Positions 9,502-17,573 of a stretch of DNA of 64,000 nt are shown here, piece by piece. The notes under the pieces are model-generated. The model saw only the letters and a program-made list of their open reading frames with translations. It did no database searches and was not told the DNA's origin. Source of the DNA: Streptomyces sp. NBC_00094 (GTDB lineage: Bacteria > Actinomycetota > Actinomycetes > Streptomycetales > Streptomycetaceae); assembly GCF_026343125.1 (NCBI RefSeq), contig NZ_JAPEMB010000001.1:1550001-1614000 (forward strand), in the 5' to 3' direction. The position numbers were made by a program, and so were the translations under genes. Position 1 is the first letter of the stretch. Each line of letters begins with the position of its first letter.

Positions 9502-10731
9502 CTACAGGGCGACACCCATGAGGGCGTCGACGGCACGGGAGACGAGACCGGGCGCGGACTCGTCGGTGCCACCCTCGGCCGTCTGGAGCGCGGCCCAGCG
9601 GTCGACCGCGGCCAGCGCGGCCGGGGTGTCCAGGTCGTCGGAGAGGGCCTCGCGGAGCTCCTCCACGAGCGCGTCGGCGGACGGGCCGTCGGGACGGGAG
9701 ACGGCGGCGCGCCAGCGGTCGAGCCGCTCCACGGCGTCCTGGAGGACCTGGTCGGTCCACTCCCAGTCGGCACGGTAGTGGCGGGAGAGGAGCGCGAGCC
9801 GGATGGCGGCCGGGTCGACGCCGTCGCGGCGCAGCCGCGAGACGAAGACGAGGTTGCCCCGGGACTTGGACATCTTCTCGCCGTCGAGGCCGACCATGCC
9901 GGCGTGGACGTACGCCTTGGCCATCGGGTACTCGCCGGTGAGGGTCTGGGCGTGGGAGGCGCCCATCTCGTGGTGCGGGAAGATCAGGTCGGAGCCGCCG
10001 CCCTGCACGTCGAAGCTCATGCCGAGGTGGTCGAGGGCGATGGCGACGCACTCGATGTGCCAGCCGGGGCGCCCGGCGCCGAGGCTGGCGCCGTCCCAGC
10101 TCGGCTCGCCCTCACGGGCGGCCATCCAGAGCATCGGGTCGAGCGGGTTCTTCTTGCCGGGGCGCTCCGGGTCCCCGCCGCGCTCGGCGGAGAGGTGGCG
10201 CATCAGCTCGGTGGAGTAGTTCGAGACCTGACCGAAGTGCGGGTCGGCGTCGACGGAGAAGTAGACGTCACCCTCGAGCTCGTACGCGGCGCCGGAGTCC
10301 CGGAGGCGCTCGACGAGCGGGACGATGCCCGGTATGGCCTCGACCGCGCCGATGTAGTGCTGCGGGGGCAGCATCCGCAGGGCGGTCATGTCCTCGCGGA
10401 AGAGGGCGGTCTCCCGCTCGGCGAGGCCGACCCAGTCGATGCCGTCGCGCATGGCTCGCTCCAGCAGCGGGTCGTCCACGTCCGTGACGTTCTGGACGTA
10501 GTGCACCTGCCGCTTGGTGTCGAGCCACACGCGCTGAACGAGGTCGAACGCGTTGTAGGTCGCCGCGTGACCCATGTGGGTCGCGTCGTACGGCGTGATG
10601 CCGCACACGTAGATACGGGCGACGGGGCCGGGGGCGAGGGTCACTCGCCCGCCGGTCGCGGTGTCGTGGATCCGGAGGTCGCGGCCCTTGCCGGGAAGGG
10701 CGGGGACCTCAGAAGCGGGCCAGGCATGCAT
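9502..10731 (-). CDS. mshC: cysteine:1D-myo-inosityl 2-amino-2-deoxy-alpha-D-glucopyranoside ligase
   Basis: Mycothiol biosynthesis step that joins cysteine to GlcN-Ins using ATP. It is a paralogue of cysteinyl-tRNA synthetase, and its 409 residues match the family length. The HIGH-type motif is HMGH at 52-55 and the KMSKS motif is at 286-290. Zinc ligands typical of CysRS-like enzymes are present (Cys43, Cys228, His253). It lacks the tRNA-binding C-terminal extension. The ATG at 10731 gives the standard N-terminus [12 protein letters not shown]. It lies beside the conserved actinobacterial trio at 10.9-13.1 kb, but with its own terminator. Confidence 0.95.
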   Translation of the reverse strand: MHAWPASEVPALPGKGRDLRIHDTATGGRVTLAPGPVARIYVCGITPYDATHMGHAATYNAFDLVQRVWLDTKRQVHYVQNVTDVDDPLLERAMRDGIDWVGLAERETALFREDMTALRMLPPQHYIGAVEAIPGIVPLVERLRDSGAAYELEGDVYFSVDADPHFGQVSNYSTELMRHLSAERGGDPERPGKKNPLDPMLWMAAREGEPSWDGASLGAGRPGWHIECVAIALDHLGMSFDVQGGGSDLIFPHHEMGASHAQTLTGEYPMAKAYVHAGMVGLDGEKMSKSRGNLVFVSRLRRDGVDPAAIRLALLSRHYRADWEWTDQVLQDAVERLDRWRAAVSRPDGPSADALVEELREALSDDLDTPAALAAVDRWAALQTAEGGTDESAPGLVSRAVDALMGVAL

Positions 10732-10907
10732 GACCCGAGCGTAACCGGACAGGTGTTCCGGATACGAACCGGATCCGGGATCTTGACCGATTAGGCGCTC
10801 TTGCGGGTCGGAGGCTTGCGTGCATACCCCCCAGGGGTGCGCACGCTTCCGCGGCCATGGCCGAAACCTTTCGGTCCGGAGGGCCGGGGCCGCCGAGGCA
10901 GGCCTAG

Positions 10908-10948
10908 GGCCTGTCCGGCGGCCCCGGCCATGATCCGCCGGACAGGCC
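10908..10948 (-). terminator. hairpin directly after the SCO1664-family gene
   Basis: A perfect 14-bp inverted repeat, GGCCTGTCCGGCGG at 10908-10921 and its complement at 10935-10948, with a 13-base loop. It abuts the stop codon of the upstream minus-strand gene. The arm sequence is of a type I recall as frequent in Streptomyces intergenic regions, so it may double as a dispersed palindromic repeat. Confidence 0.75.
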
Positions 10949-11755
10949 TCAGACCGGCGGCCAGGGGATCGCGGGCCACTGCCCCGAGGGCTCCGGGTGC
11001 CGCCCGCTCGCCCGCAACGCGGCCACACGCCCGCGTACCGCCGCCACCTCGGCCCCGGTCAGCAGCTCCGCCAGACGGGTCGCGAGCGGCGCTCCGGGGG
11101 CCAGGGACCGGTCGAGCCCGTCGAGGACGGCGGCCGACTCGGCGGGCAGCTCCTCGCCCGCCCAGCCCCACAGGAGCGTGCGCAGCTTGTCGTCGACGTG
11201 GAAGGTGACCCCGTGGTCGATGCCGTACAGCCGCCCGTCGGACGTCGGCAGCAGGTGCCCGCCCTTGCGGTCGCCGTTGTTGATGACCGCGTCCAGGACC
11301 GCGAGTCTGCGCAGTTCCGGGGTGTCGGCGTGGACGAGGAGCGCCGTGCGGTCCTCGGCGACCTGGGCGGGCCCGACGGCCTTCCAGCCCTCGCCCGCCT
11401 CCTCGTCCTCGGTCAGGGCGAGGAGCCGCGCCTCCGGGTCGGCCTCGATCCACAGCTGGACCATGCCCTCCCCGTACGGGCCCTCGCGGAGCACGGTCGG
11501 CGGGACCAGGCCCCAGCCGGTGGCCTCGGAGATCTCGTACGCGGCGACCTCGCGCTGCGCGAGGGTGCCGTCGGGGAAGTCCCACAGCGGCCGCTCCCCC
11601 GCGACGGGCTTGTAGACGCAGGCCGCCTCACGGCCCTCGTACGCGACGGAGCAGTACAGCACGGCGTTGGACGCCTCACCGATCCGGCCGCGCACGGTCA
11701 GCTCACCGTGGGCGAGCAGCTCGGCGGCCGGCAGGGTCTCGGGGCTGCTGCTCAT
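10949..11755 (-). CDS. SCO1664 family protein (PI3/4-kinase-like fold)
   Basis: A 268-residue member of an actinobacterial family recognised by my recollection of the SCO1664-type model. It has distant similarity to phosphatidylinositol 3/4-kinase and HipA-like catalytic cores. The segment NNGDRKGGH (resembling the kinase catalytic loop) and YGIDHGVTF (resembling the metal-binding segment) are visible. The biochemical role is not known. Its ATG overlaps the stop of the upstream DUF3090 gene by four bases (ATGA), so the two are translationally coupled. A hairpin follows the stop. It is part of a three-gene set with DUF3090 and a phosphomutase-like protein. Confidence 0.85.
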   Translation of the reverse strand: MSSSPETLPAAELLAHGELTVRGRIGEASNAVLYCSVAYEGREAACVYKPVAGERPLWDFPDGTLAQREVAAYEISEATGWGLVPPTVLREGPYGEGMVQLWIEADPEARLLALTEDEEAGEGWKAVGPAQVAEDRTALLVHADTPELRRLAVLDAVINNGDRKGGHLLPTSDGRLYGIDHGVTFHVDDKLRTLLWGWAGEELPAESAAVLDGLDRSLAPGAPLATRLAELLTGAEVAAVRGRVAALRASGRHPEPSGQWPAIPWPPV

Positions 11756-12342
11756 GCTCCGCGGCGGTATCCGTTCTGGCGCGGGCAGACGTGCCCCTCG
11801 GGGTCGAGCGGCAGGCTGCACAGCGGGCACGGCGGCCGGCCGGCGTTGACCACGTCCAGGGCGCGCTTCGCGAAGGCCCGGGCCTGGGCGCCGGAGAGCC
11901 GGACCCGCAGCATCGGCGGACCGTTCTCCTCGTCCTGGAGCAGCCGCTCCTCGGCCTCCGCGAGGTCCTCCTCGGAGTCCACGTCGAGCTCGACGAGCGC
12001 CTGCGCCTCGACGATCAGGCGCTGCTCCTCGCCGTCCCAGGCGAGCGCCATCGTGCCGACCCGGAACTCCTCCTCGACGGGGGCGTCGAGCGGGGCGGTG
12101 TCCGCGATGTCGGCGGGGGCGATCGAGGGGACCGGCGCGTTGCCGCCGGTGCGGCGGACGACCTCGTCCAGGAGCTCGTCGATGCGCTCGGCGAGAGCGG
12201 TGACCTGGGCCTTCTCCAGGGCGACGCTCGTGACCCGGCCACTCGCGGACGCCTGGAGGAAGAACGTACGGCGGCCAGGTAGCCCGACCGTACCGGCTAC
12301 GAAACGCTCCGGAGGGTCGTAGAGGAACACCTGACGGGACAC
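11752..12342 (-). CDS. DUF3090 family protein
   Basis: A conserved actinobacterial protein of 196 residues, beginning MSRQVFLYDPPERFVAGTVG. No enzymatic motif is obvious. The middle is rich in acidic residues. The C-terminus carries CPLC and, ten residues on, HVC followed by PR, a possible small metal-binding knuckle with three cysteines and one histidine. It lies between the phosphomutase-like gene (67 bases upstream) and the SCO1664-family gene (ATGA overlap), which suggests one operon. Function is unknown; the fixed gene trio suggests a shared process. Confidence 0.87.
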   Translation of the reverse strand: MSRQVFLYDPPERFVAGTVGLPGRRTFFLQASASGRVTSVALEKAQVTALAERIDELLDEVVRRTGGNAPVPSIAPADIADTAPLDAPVEEEFRVGTMALAWDGEEQRLIVEAQALVELDVDSEEDLAEAEERLLQDEENGPPMLRVRLSGAQARAFAKRALDVVNAGRPPCPLCSLPLDPEGHVCPRQNGYRRGA

Positions 12343-12409
12343 GTTCCCGGCTCCCTAAAGTCTCGACAGTCGTACTACAGCGGCGCGTCCACCCTACTGC
12401 GCGAAGGGA

Positions 12410-13099
12410 TCACGGTGCGCCCGCACCACCCCCCACCTCCGCCGTACCACTGCTGTCAGGGGTCTCTCCGGGGACGAGTCCCGCGAAGTCACCGGTGTCG
12501 CCGAGGCGGAGCAGGAAGGGGCGCAGCCGCGAGTAGCGGATGACGGTGACCGAGCACGGGTCGACGTGGATGCGCTGGAAGAGGTCGAGATGGAGGCCGA
12601 GGGCGTCCGCCACGATCGACTTCACGATGTCCCCGTGTGAGCACATGAGGTACGTGGCGTCCTCGCCGTGCTCGGCCTCGATCCGGGCGTTCCACTCCCG
12701 TACGGCCTCGACGGCGCGGTCCTGCATGGCACGCATGGATTCGCCGCCGGGGAACGCCGCCGCGGAGGCGTGCGCCTGGACGATCTCCATGAGGGGTTCG
12801 TCGTTCAGCTCGGCCAGCTTGCGGCCGGACCAGTCGCCGTAGTCGCACTCGCTGATCCGCTCCTCGACGTGGAGCGGGAGGTCGGGGCGGGCGTCGAGGA
12901 GGGGCCGCAGGGTCTCCTGGCATCGCTGGAGGGGGCTGGAGACGGCGGCGGCGATCGGAACGCCCGCGAGGCGCCCGGGAAGTGCCGCGGCCTGCGCCGC
13001 CCCGCGCTCGTCGAGCGCGATCCCGGGCGTGCGGCCGGCGAGGACGCCGGAGGTGTTCGCGGTGGAGCGTCCGTGCCGGACGAGGATCAACGTGGCCAT
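12410..13099 (-). CDS. MSMEG_4193-type histidine phosphatase/phosphomutase-like protein
   Basis: A 229-residue member of the histidine phosphatase (phosphoglycerate mutase-like) superfamily. The catalytic LVRHGRS motif is at residues 6-12, and a later CSHGDIVKS segment supplies the second conserved histidine. The substrate is unknown. The ATG at 13099 gives MATLILVRHG, matching the family start. It is the first gene of the trio with DUF3090 and the SCO1664 family, a grouping conserved in Actinobacteria and often near mshC as it is here. A palindromic repeat lies immediately upstream, which may contain or interrupt the promoter region. Confidence 0.87.
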   Translation of the reverse strand: MATLILVRHGRSTANTSGVLAGRTPGIALDERGAAQAAALPGRLAGVPIAAAVSSPLQRCQETLRPLLDARPDLPLHVEERISECDYGDWSGRKLAELNDEPLMEIVQAHASAAAFPGGESMRAMQDRAVEAVREWNARIEAEHGEDATYLMCSHGDIVKSIVADALGLHLDLFQRIHVDPCSVTVIRYSRLRPFLLRLGDTGDFAGLVPGETPDSSGTAEVGGGAGAP

Positions 13100-13108
13100 G
13101 CGGGCCAG

Positions 13109-13159
13109 CCTAGGGGGTGTCTTGGCGAGCCCGGCCTGATCGGCAAGACACCCCCTAGG
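13109..13159. repeat. dispersed palindromic repeat, copy 1 (shortened)
   Basis: CCTAGGGGGTGTCTTG at 13109-13124 and its exact complement at 13144-13159. The right-hand 27 bases (13133-13159) are identical to the right arm of a second copy at 28208-28275. The left arm here is degraded after 16 bases and the loop is shorter. It sits between divergent genes. Confidence 0.9.
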
Positions 13160-13259
13160 GGGCCGCACGCGCGCGTGGTCGCGGGAGAGCGTCCTGCGCG
13201 GAAGGACCGGCTCGAACTCGCGCGTGCGTGGCGGAGGGCGGCAGGGGAGAATACGGCGC

Positions 13260-14243
13260 GTGATCGTGGACTCTGCCATCTACCGGGGCGGGCGCCGTAC
13301 CGACGGACCCGCCGACCTCTCGGACGCCCTGGACGAGGCACGGACCACCGGGGACGCCTTTCTCTGGGTGGGGCTGCACGAGCCGACGGAGGAGGAGTTC
13401 GCCTACGTCGCCTCGGAGTTCGCGCTGCACCCGCTGGCCGTGGAGGACGCCCTGAAGGCCCATCAGCGGCCCAAGCTGGAGGTCTACGACGACTCGCTGT
13501 TCGTGGTGCTCAAGCCGATCGTCTACGAGCCGGAGAGCGACCGGGTCTCCTCCGGCGAGCTGATGCTGTTCGTCGGCGACTCGTTCGTGGTCACGGTCAG
13601 GCACGGCGAGGGCGCGCCGCTGGCGGCGGTACGAAAGCGTCTGGAGTCGGAGCCGGAGGTCCTGAAGCACGGGCCGACGGCGGTGCTGTACGCGGTGAGC
13701 GACGCGATCGTGGACCACTACCTCGACGTGGCGGGCGAGCTCCAGGTGGACCTGGAGGAGCTGGAGGCGGACGTGTTCGCGCCGACCGGCGGCAATCCGT
13801 CCAACACCGCGGAGCGGATCTACACGGCGAAGCGGCAGGTCCTGGAGTTCCGGCGGGCGAGCGGCCCGCTGGCCGGTCCGCTGGCCCGGCTGACGGCCGG
13901 GTCGGTGCCGTTCGTGAACGAGGCGGCGCAGCCCTTCTTCCGTGACGTCAACGACCATCTGCTGCGCTCGAACGAGCAGGTGGAGGGGCTGGACCGGCTG
14001 CTGTCCGACGTGCTCTCCGCCCATCTCGCGCAGATGGGCGTGCGGCAGAACGACGACATGCGGAAGATCTCGGCGTGGGCGGCCATGGCCGCGGTCCCCA
14101 CGATGGTCGCGGGGATCTACGGGATGAACTTCGACCACATGCCGGAGCTGACCTGGACGTGGTCGTACCCGTTGGTCATCGTCCTGATGACGGGCGCCGT
14201 CGTCACGCTGTACCGGATGTTCAAGCGACGCGGCTGGATGTGA
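13260..14243 (+). CDS. CorA-type magnesium/divalent cation transporter
   Basis: A 327-residue inner-membrane channel of the CorA metal ion transporter family. A large cytoplasmic N-terminal domain is followed by two C-terminal membrane segments. The invariant GMN signature is at residues 288-290 (YGMNF), between TM1 (AAMAAVPTMVAGIYG) and TM2 (YPLVIVLMTGAVVTLY). The short basic tail KRRGWM is typical. The GTG at 13260 is preceded by GGGGAGA. Mg2+ is the usual substrate, though Co2+ or Zn2+ cannot be excluded. It is transcribed divergently from the phosphomutase-like gene. Confidence 0.92.
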   Translation: MIVDSAIYRGGRRTDGPADLSDALDEARTTGDAFLWVGLHEPTEEEFAYVASEFALHPLAVEDALKAHQRPKLEVYDDSLFVVLKPIVYEPESDRVSSGELMLFVGDSFVVTVRHGEGAPLAAVRKRLESEPEVLKHGPTAVLYAVSDAIVDHYLDVAGELQVDLEELEADVFAPTGGNPSNTAERIYTAKRQVLEFRRASGPLAGPLARLTAGSVPFVNEAAQPFFRDVNDHLLRSNEQVEGLDRLLSDVLSAHLAQMGVRQNDDMRKISAWAAMAAVPTMVAGIYGMNFDHMPELTWTWSYPLVIVLMTGAVVTLYRMFKRRGWM

Positions 14244-14255
14244 GGCGCCGCCGGA

Positions 14256-14287
14256 ACGCCGGACGCCGACCGGTGGGTGTCCGGCGT
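14256..14287. terminator. possible hairpin between convergent corA and ferritin-like genes
   Basis: ACGCCGGAC at 14256-14264 pairs with GTCCGGCGT at 14279-14287 around a 14-base loop. It is modest in length but in the expected place. Related GTCCGGCGTCG stretches repeat just downstream. Confidence 0.45.
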
Positions 14288-14317
14288 CGACGACCGGCGG
14301 GCGTCCGGCGTCGGGCG

Positions 14318-15103
14318 TCAGAAGGCCGGGGCCGGGGTCGCGGGCCCACCGAGGGCGTCACGCCGCTCGGGCATGTGCAGCGCGACCATCCTGTGCCAGC
14401 CGGCGGCGCGCTCGTACACGTACATGCCCCGGATCCCCGCGGCGAGGGCGGCCGCCTTGGGCTTGGGCCAGCGCAGGATGCGGCCCATGTGCTCCATGAC
14501 GGCGAGGCTGACGTCGCGGTAGACCTGGATCTCGGCGAGCGCGGACTCGCGCAGGGTGCGCTGGATGAGCCGGCCGCGGCCGGCGCGGGCGAGCCGGAGC
14601 AACTCCTCGTGACAGTAGGCGAGGTGGTTCGCCTCGTCGTTGTCGATCATGTGGATGGCCTTGCCCAGTTCGGGATGCTCCCCGAAGTACGTGACGAGCA
14701 TGTCCATCTGGTCGGCGGCCCGCTGCTCGGTGACCCGGCTGTGGGCGAGGTAGACGACGATGTCCTCGTCGGTCAGCGGCTCGTCGCGGCGCAGCTTGTC
14801 GTGCGCGAGGCCGATGCCGCGCTGTTCGAGCAGCATCGTGTAGTCGGTCTCGGGCGGTACGGGGACCGGTTCGAGGCCGCGCTTCTTCATCAGGGCGTTG
14901 AAGATCCGCCCGTGCTTGTCCTCGTCGGCACCGTGCCGGGTGATCTTGGGCGCGAGGTCGCGCATACCGGGGGCGACGAGAGCCGCGATCCGCGCGTTCT
15001 CCCAGCCCCCCTGGGTTTCACCGCTCGCGGCGATCGAGCAGAAGAGCCGGAAGGACTCGTCGTCGTCGATGATTTCCTGGAACAGGCTCTTGGCCGTGAG
15101 CAT
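14318..15103 (-). CDS. ferritin-like domain protein
   Basis: A 261-residue, mostly helical protein. Spaced acidic/histidine pairs are typical of diiron ferritin-like proteins: GADEDKHGRIF near residue 60 and DNDEANHLAYCHEEL near 155, and further glutamates in SRVTEQRAADQM and ESALAEIQVYRD. This suggests a four-helix diiron carboxylate site, but the reaction is unknown. The ATG at 15103 has a clear GGAGG eight bases upstream. It converges on corA and appears monocistronic. Confidence 0.8.
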   Translation of the reverse strand: MLTAKSLFQEIIDDDESFRLFCSIAASGETQGGWENARIAALVAPGMRDLAPKITRHGADEDKHGRIFNALMKKRGLEPVPVPPETDYTMLLEQRGIGLAHDKLRRDEPLTDEDIVVYLAHSRVTEQRAADQMDMLVTYFGEHPELGKAIHMIDNDEANHLAYCHEELLRLARAGRGRLIQRTLRESALAEIQVYRDVSLAVMEHMGRILRWPKPKAAALAAGIRGMYVYERAAGWHRMVALHMPERRDALGGPATPAPAF

Positions 15104-15416
15104 CGCCGTCACCTCCGTGTGCCCCCGGAACAACGAGTCAAGTCCCGTCCGGGGCGAGCGGCAACAGGAGGGCCCGGCGACTCGGCCGAAAGAGTGAGTC
15201 CCGGGGGCGTAACCAGGGGCCCTGTGGAGCCGTTGTGCTGTGTGACGGCCGTGGCGGGGAAGACCCCCGAGCCCCCACCACGGCCGCAGACCACCTCTCC
15301 CCCATGGCGCTCTCGCGCCGATCGGCCCCCGCGCGCCAAACGCGCTTCGGCCACCTGCGCCGGACTCCGTCCGTCGGGTCCGGCGCAGAGCGGGGCCATC
15401 GGGCGCGGAGGCGGGG
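15104..15416. other. 313-bp intergenic region, no gene seen
   Basis: The region between the ferritin-like gene start and the LLM oxidoreductase stop, both on the minus strand. It must hold the ferritin-like gene's promoter. I see a GC-rich stretch with no convincing coding potential, no long perfect hairpin and no operator-like palindrome. Confidence 0.5.
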
Positions 15417-16466
15417 TCACGCCAGTCCGGCGCGCTCCATCGCCTCGACGCCCGCCCGCAGCGCCGCCACCCGCTCGTCGAGCGTGAAGCCGGCCGGGGC
15501 GAGGGTGAGGGTGGTGACCCCGGCCTCCGCGTAGGCCGTCATCCGCTCGGCGATCCGCTCGACGGAGCCGAGCAGCGTGGTCTGGTCGATCAGGCTCTGG
15601 GGCACGGCGGCCGCCGCCCCCGCCTTGTCGCCGGCCAGGTACTTGTCCTGGATCTCGGCGGCCTCCTTCTCGTACCCCATGCGCTGGGCGAGCTGGTTGT
15701 AGAAGTTCTGCTTGCGGCTGCCCATGCCGCCCACGTACAGCGCGGTGTACGGGCGGAAGATGTCCGCGAGCGCGCTCACGTCCTCGCCGAGGGCGAGGGG
15801 CAGCGTCGGGCAGACGTCGAAGCCGTCCATGGTCAGCCCGGCCTTCTCGCGGCCCGCGCGCAGGTGCCGGATCGCGGTCTCCTCCAGGTGGGCGGCGGAG
15901 GGGAAGATCAGCAGCGCGCCGTCGGCGATCTCGCCGGTCTGCTCCAGGTTCTTGGGTCCGATGGCGGCGATGTAGAGCGGGATGTGCTCGCGCTGCGGGT
16001 GGACCGTGAGCTTGAGGGGCTTGCCCGGGCCGTCGGGCAGCGGCAGGGTCCAGTGCTCGCCCTCGTAGCTGAGGCGCTCACGGGACATCGCCCGCCGGAC
16101 GATCTCGACGTACTCGCGGGTCCTGGCGAGCGGCTTGTCGAACTTCACGCCGTACCAGCCCTCGGAGACCTGGGGTCCCGAGACACCGAGGCCGAGGCGG
16201 AAGCGGCCGCCGGTGAGGGAGTCCAGGGTGGCGGCGGTCATCGCCGTCATGGCGGGCTGACGTGCCGGGATCTGCATGATCGCGGAGCCCACGTCGATCC
16301 GCTCCGTCTGGGCCGCGACCCAGGCGAGGACGGTGGGGACGTCGGACCCGTAGGCCTCGGCGGCCCAGCACACGTCGTAGCCGAGGCGGTCGGCCTCCTG
16401 GGCGACGGCGAGGTTGTCGCCGTCCATTCCGGCGCCCCAGTAGCCGAGGTTGATGCCGAGCCGCAT
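15417..16466 (-). CDS. LLM class F420-dependent oxidoreductase
   Basis: A 349-residue bacterial-luciferase-like protein starting MRLGINLGYWGAGMDGDN. It fits the actinobacterial F420 subgroup (Rv3520c-like). The N-terminal GINLGYW strand, the AAEAYGSDVP segment, GRFRLGLGVSGPQVSEGWYG and the IAAIGPKNLEQTGEIADG stretch are all characteristic of F420-dependent members. The substrate is unknown. The start at 16466 has AAGGGG about nine bases upstream. It is transcribed divergently from the aldo/keto reductase gene with 129 bases between them. Confidence 0.88.
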   Translation of the reverse strand: MRLGINLGYWGAGMDGDNLAVAQEADRLGYDVCWAAEAYGSDVPTVLAWVAAQTERIDVGSAIMQIPARQPAMTAMTAATLDSLTGGRFRLGLGVSGPQVSEGWYGVKFDKPLARTREYVEIVRRAMSRERLSYEGEHWTLPLPDGPGKPLKLTVHPQREHIPLYIAAIGPKNLEQTGEIADGALLIFPSAAHLEETAIRHLRAGREKAGLTMDGFDVCPTLPLALGEDVSALADIFRPYTALYVGGMGSRKQNFYNQLAQRMGYEKEAAEIQDKYLAGDKAGAAAAVPQSLIDQTTLLGSVERIAERMTAYAEAGVTTLTLAPAGFTLDERVAALRAGVEAMERAGLA

Positions 16467-16595
16467 TCCACACACCCCTTACCCATCGGTAACGTCTCTG
16501 TGGGCCGGACTCTAGCGCGCGGTCCCGGCATCCGTCAGGAGCCGGTTGTCCACAGGCTCTCTCCGCGTGGTGCCCTGGCCAGTAATCTCGCGCCC

Positions 16596-17573
16596 ATGGA
16601 GCAGAGGCATCTCGGACGCACCGGCCTGCGCGTGTCGCGCATCGGACTCGGCACGCTCACCTGGGGGCGGGACACCGACGAGCACGACGCCGCCGAGCAG
16701 TTGAAGGCGTTCTGGGACGCGGGCGGCACCCTCGTGGACACCGCCGACGTGTACGGCGGGGGCGAGGCGGAGTACCTGCTCGGGCGGCTCATGGAGCGCC
16801 TCGTGCCCCGGCAGGACCTCGTCCTGTCGACCAAGGCGGGCAGCGTGCCGGACCCCGACCGACGCACCGACGGCTCCCGGGGGCATCTGCTCGCCGCGCT
16901 CGACGCGTCCCTGGCCCGGCTCGGCACCGACCACGTGGACCTGTGGCAACTGCACGCCTTCGACCCGTGCACGCCCCTGGAGGAGTCCCTGCAGGCGCTC
17001 GACATCGCCGTACGGAGCGGGCGGGCGCGGTACGCGGGCGTGGCGAACTTCTGCGGCTGGCAGCTGGCCAAGGCGGGCACCTGGCAGCTCGCCGGGGACC
17101 GGACCCGGCTCGCGGGCGCGCAGCTGGAGTACTCCCTCCTCCAGCGGGGCGTGGAGCGCGAGGTGCTGCCGGCCGCCCAGGACCTCGGCATAGGTCTGCT
17201 GCCCTCCTCGCCCCTCGGCCGCGGGGTCCTGACGGGCAAGTACCGCAGCGGAACCCCGTCGGACTCGCGAGGCGCGTCGGAGACGATGGCGCCGTTCGTG
17301 GAGCCGTACCTGGACGAGGCGGCGAGCCGGATCGTGGACGCGGTCGCGACCGCCGCCGACGGGCTCGCGACGACCCCGCTGGAGGTGGCGCTCGCCTGGG
17401 TCCGCGACCGGCCGGGGGTGACCGCGCCGATCGTCGGCGCGCGCACGGCGCGGCAGCTCACGGCCGCGTTGTCGGTGGAGAGCCTTAGTCTTCCTGACGA
17501 GATCTGCCGGGCGCTGGACGATGTGTCGGCGCCTGTGCACCGCTATCCGGATCACGACTGGAGCACCCTGTGA
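16596..17573 (+). CDS. aldo/keto reductase
   Basis: A 325-residue NADPH-dependent oxidoreductase with the AKR barrel. The catalytic tetrad is complete: Asp48, Tyr53, Lys80 and His120 (VDTADVYGG, LSTKAG, LWQLH). It is close to the group of general-stress and voltage-channel-beta-like AKRs; no specific substrate can be named. The last four bases (GTGA) overlap the start of the following RecD-like gene, so the two are cotranslated. This link between a reductase and a nucleic-acid-type protein is not obviously functional. Confidence 0.9.
   Translation: MEQRHLGRTGLRVSRIGLGTLTWGRDTDEHDAAEQLKAFWDAGGTLVDTADVYGGGEAEYLLGRLMERLVPRQDLVLSTKAGSVPDPDRRTDGSRGHLLAALDASLARLGTDHVDLWQLHAFDPCTPLEESLQALDIAVRSGRARYAGVANFCGWQLAKAGTWQLAGDRTRLAGAQLEYSLLQRGVEREVLPAAQDLGIGLLPSSPLGRGVLTGKYRSGTPSDSRGASETMAPFVEPYLDEAASRIVDAVATAADGLATTPLEVALAWVRDRPGVTAPIVGARTARQLTAALSVESLSLPDEICRALDDVSAPVHRYPDHDWSTL

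Noticed and set aside
10818-10846. Imperfect palindrome GCGTGC...GCACGC upstream of mshC
   Set aside because: Two mismatches in the arms and no match to a known operator or to the sigma-R promoter consensus, so it was not listed as a regulatory site.
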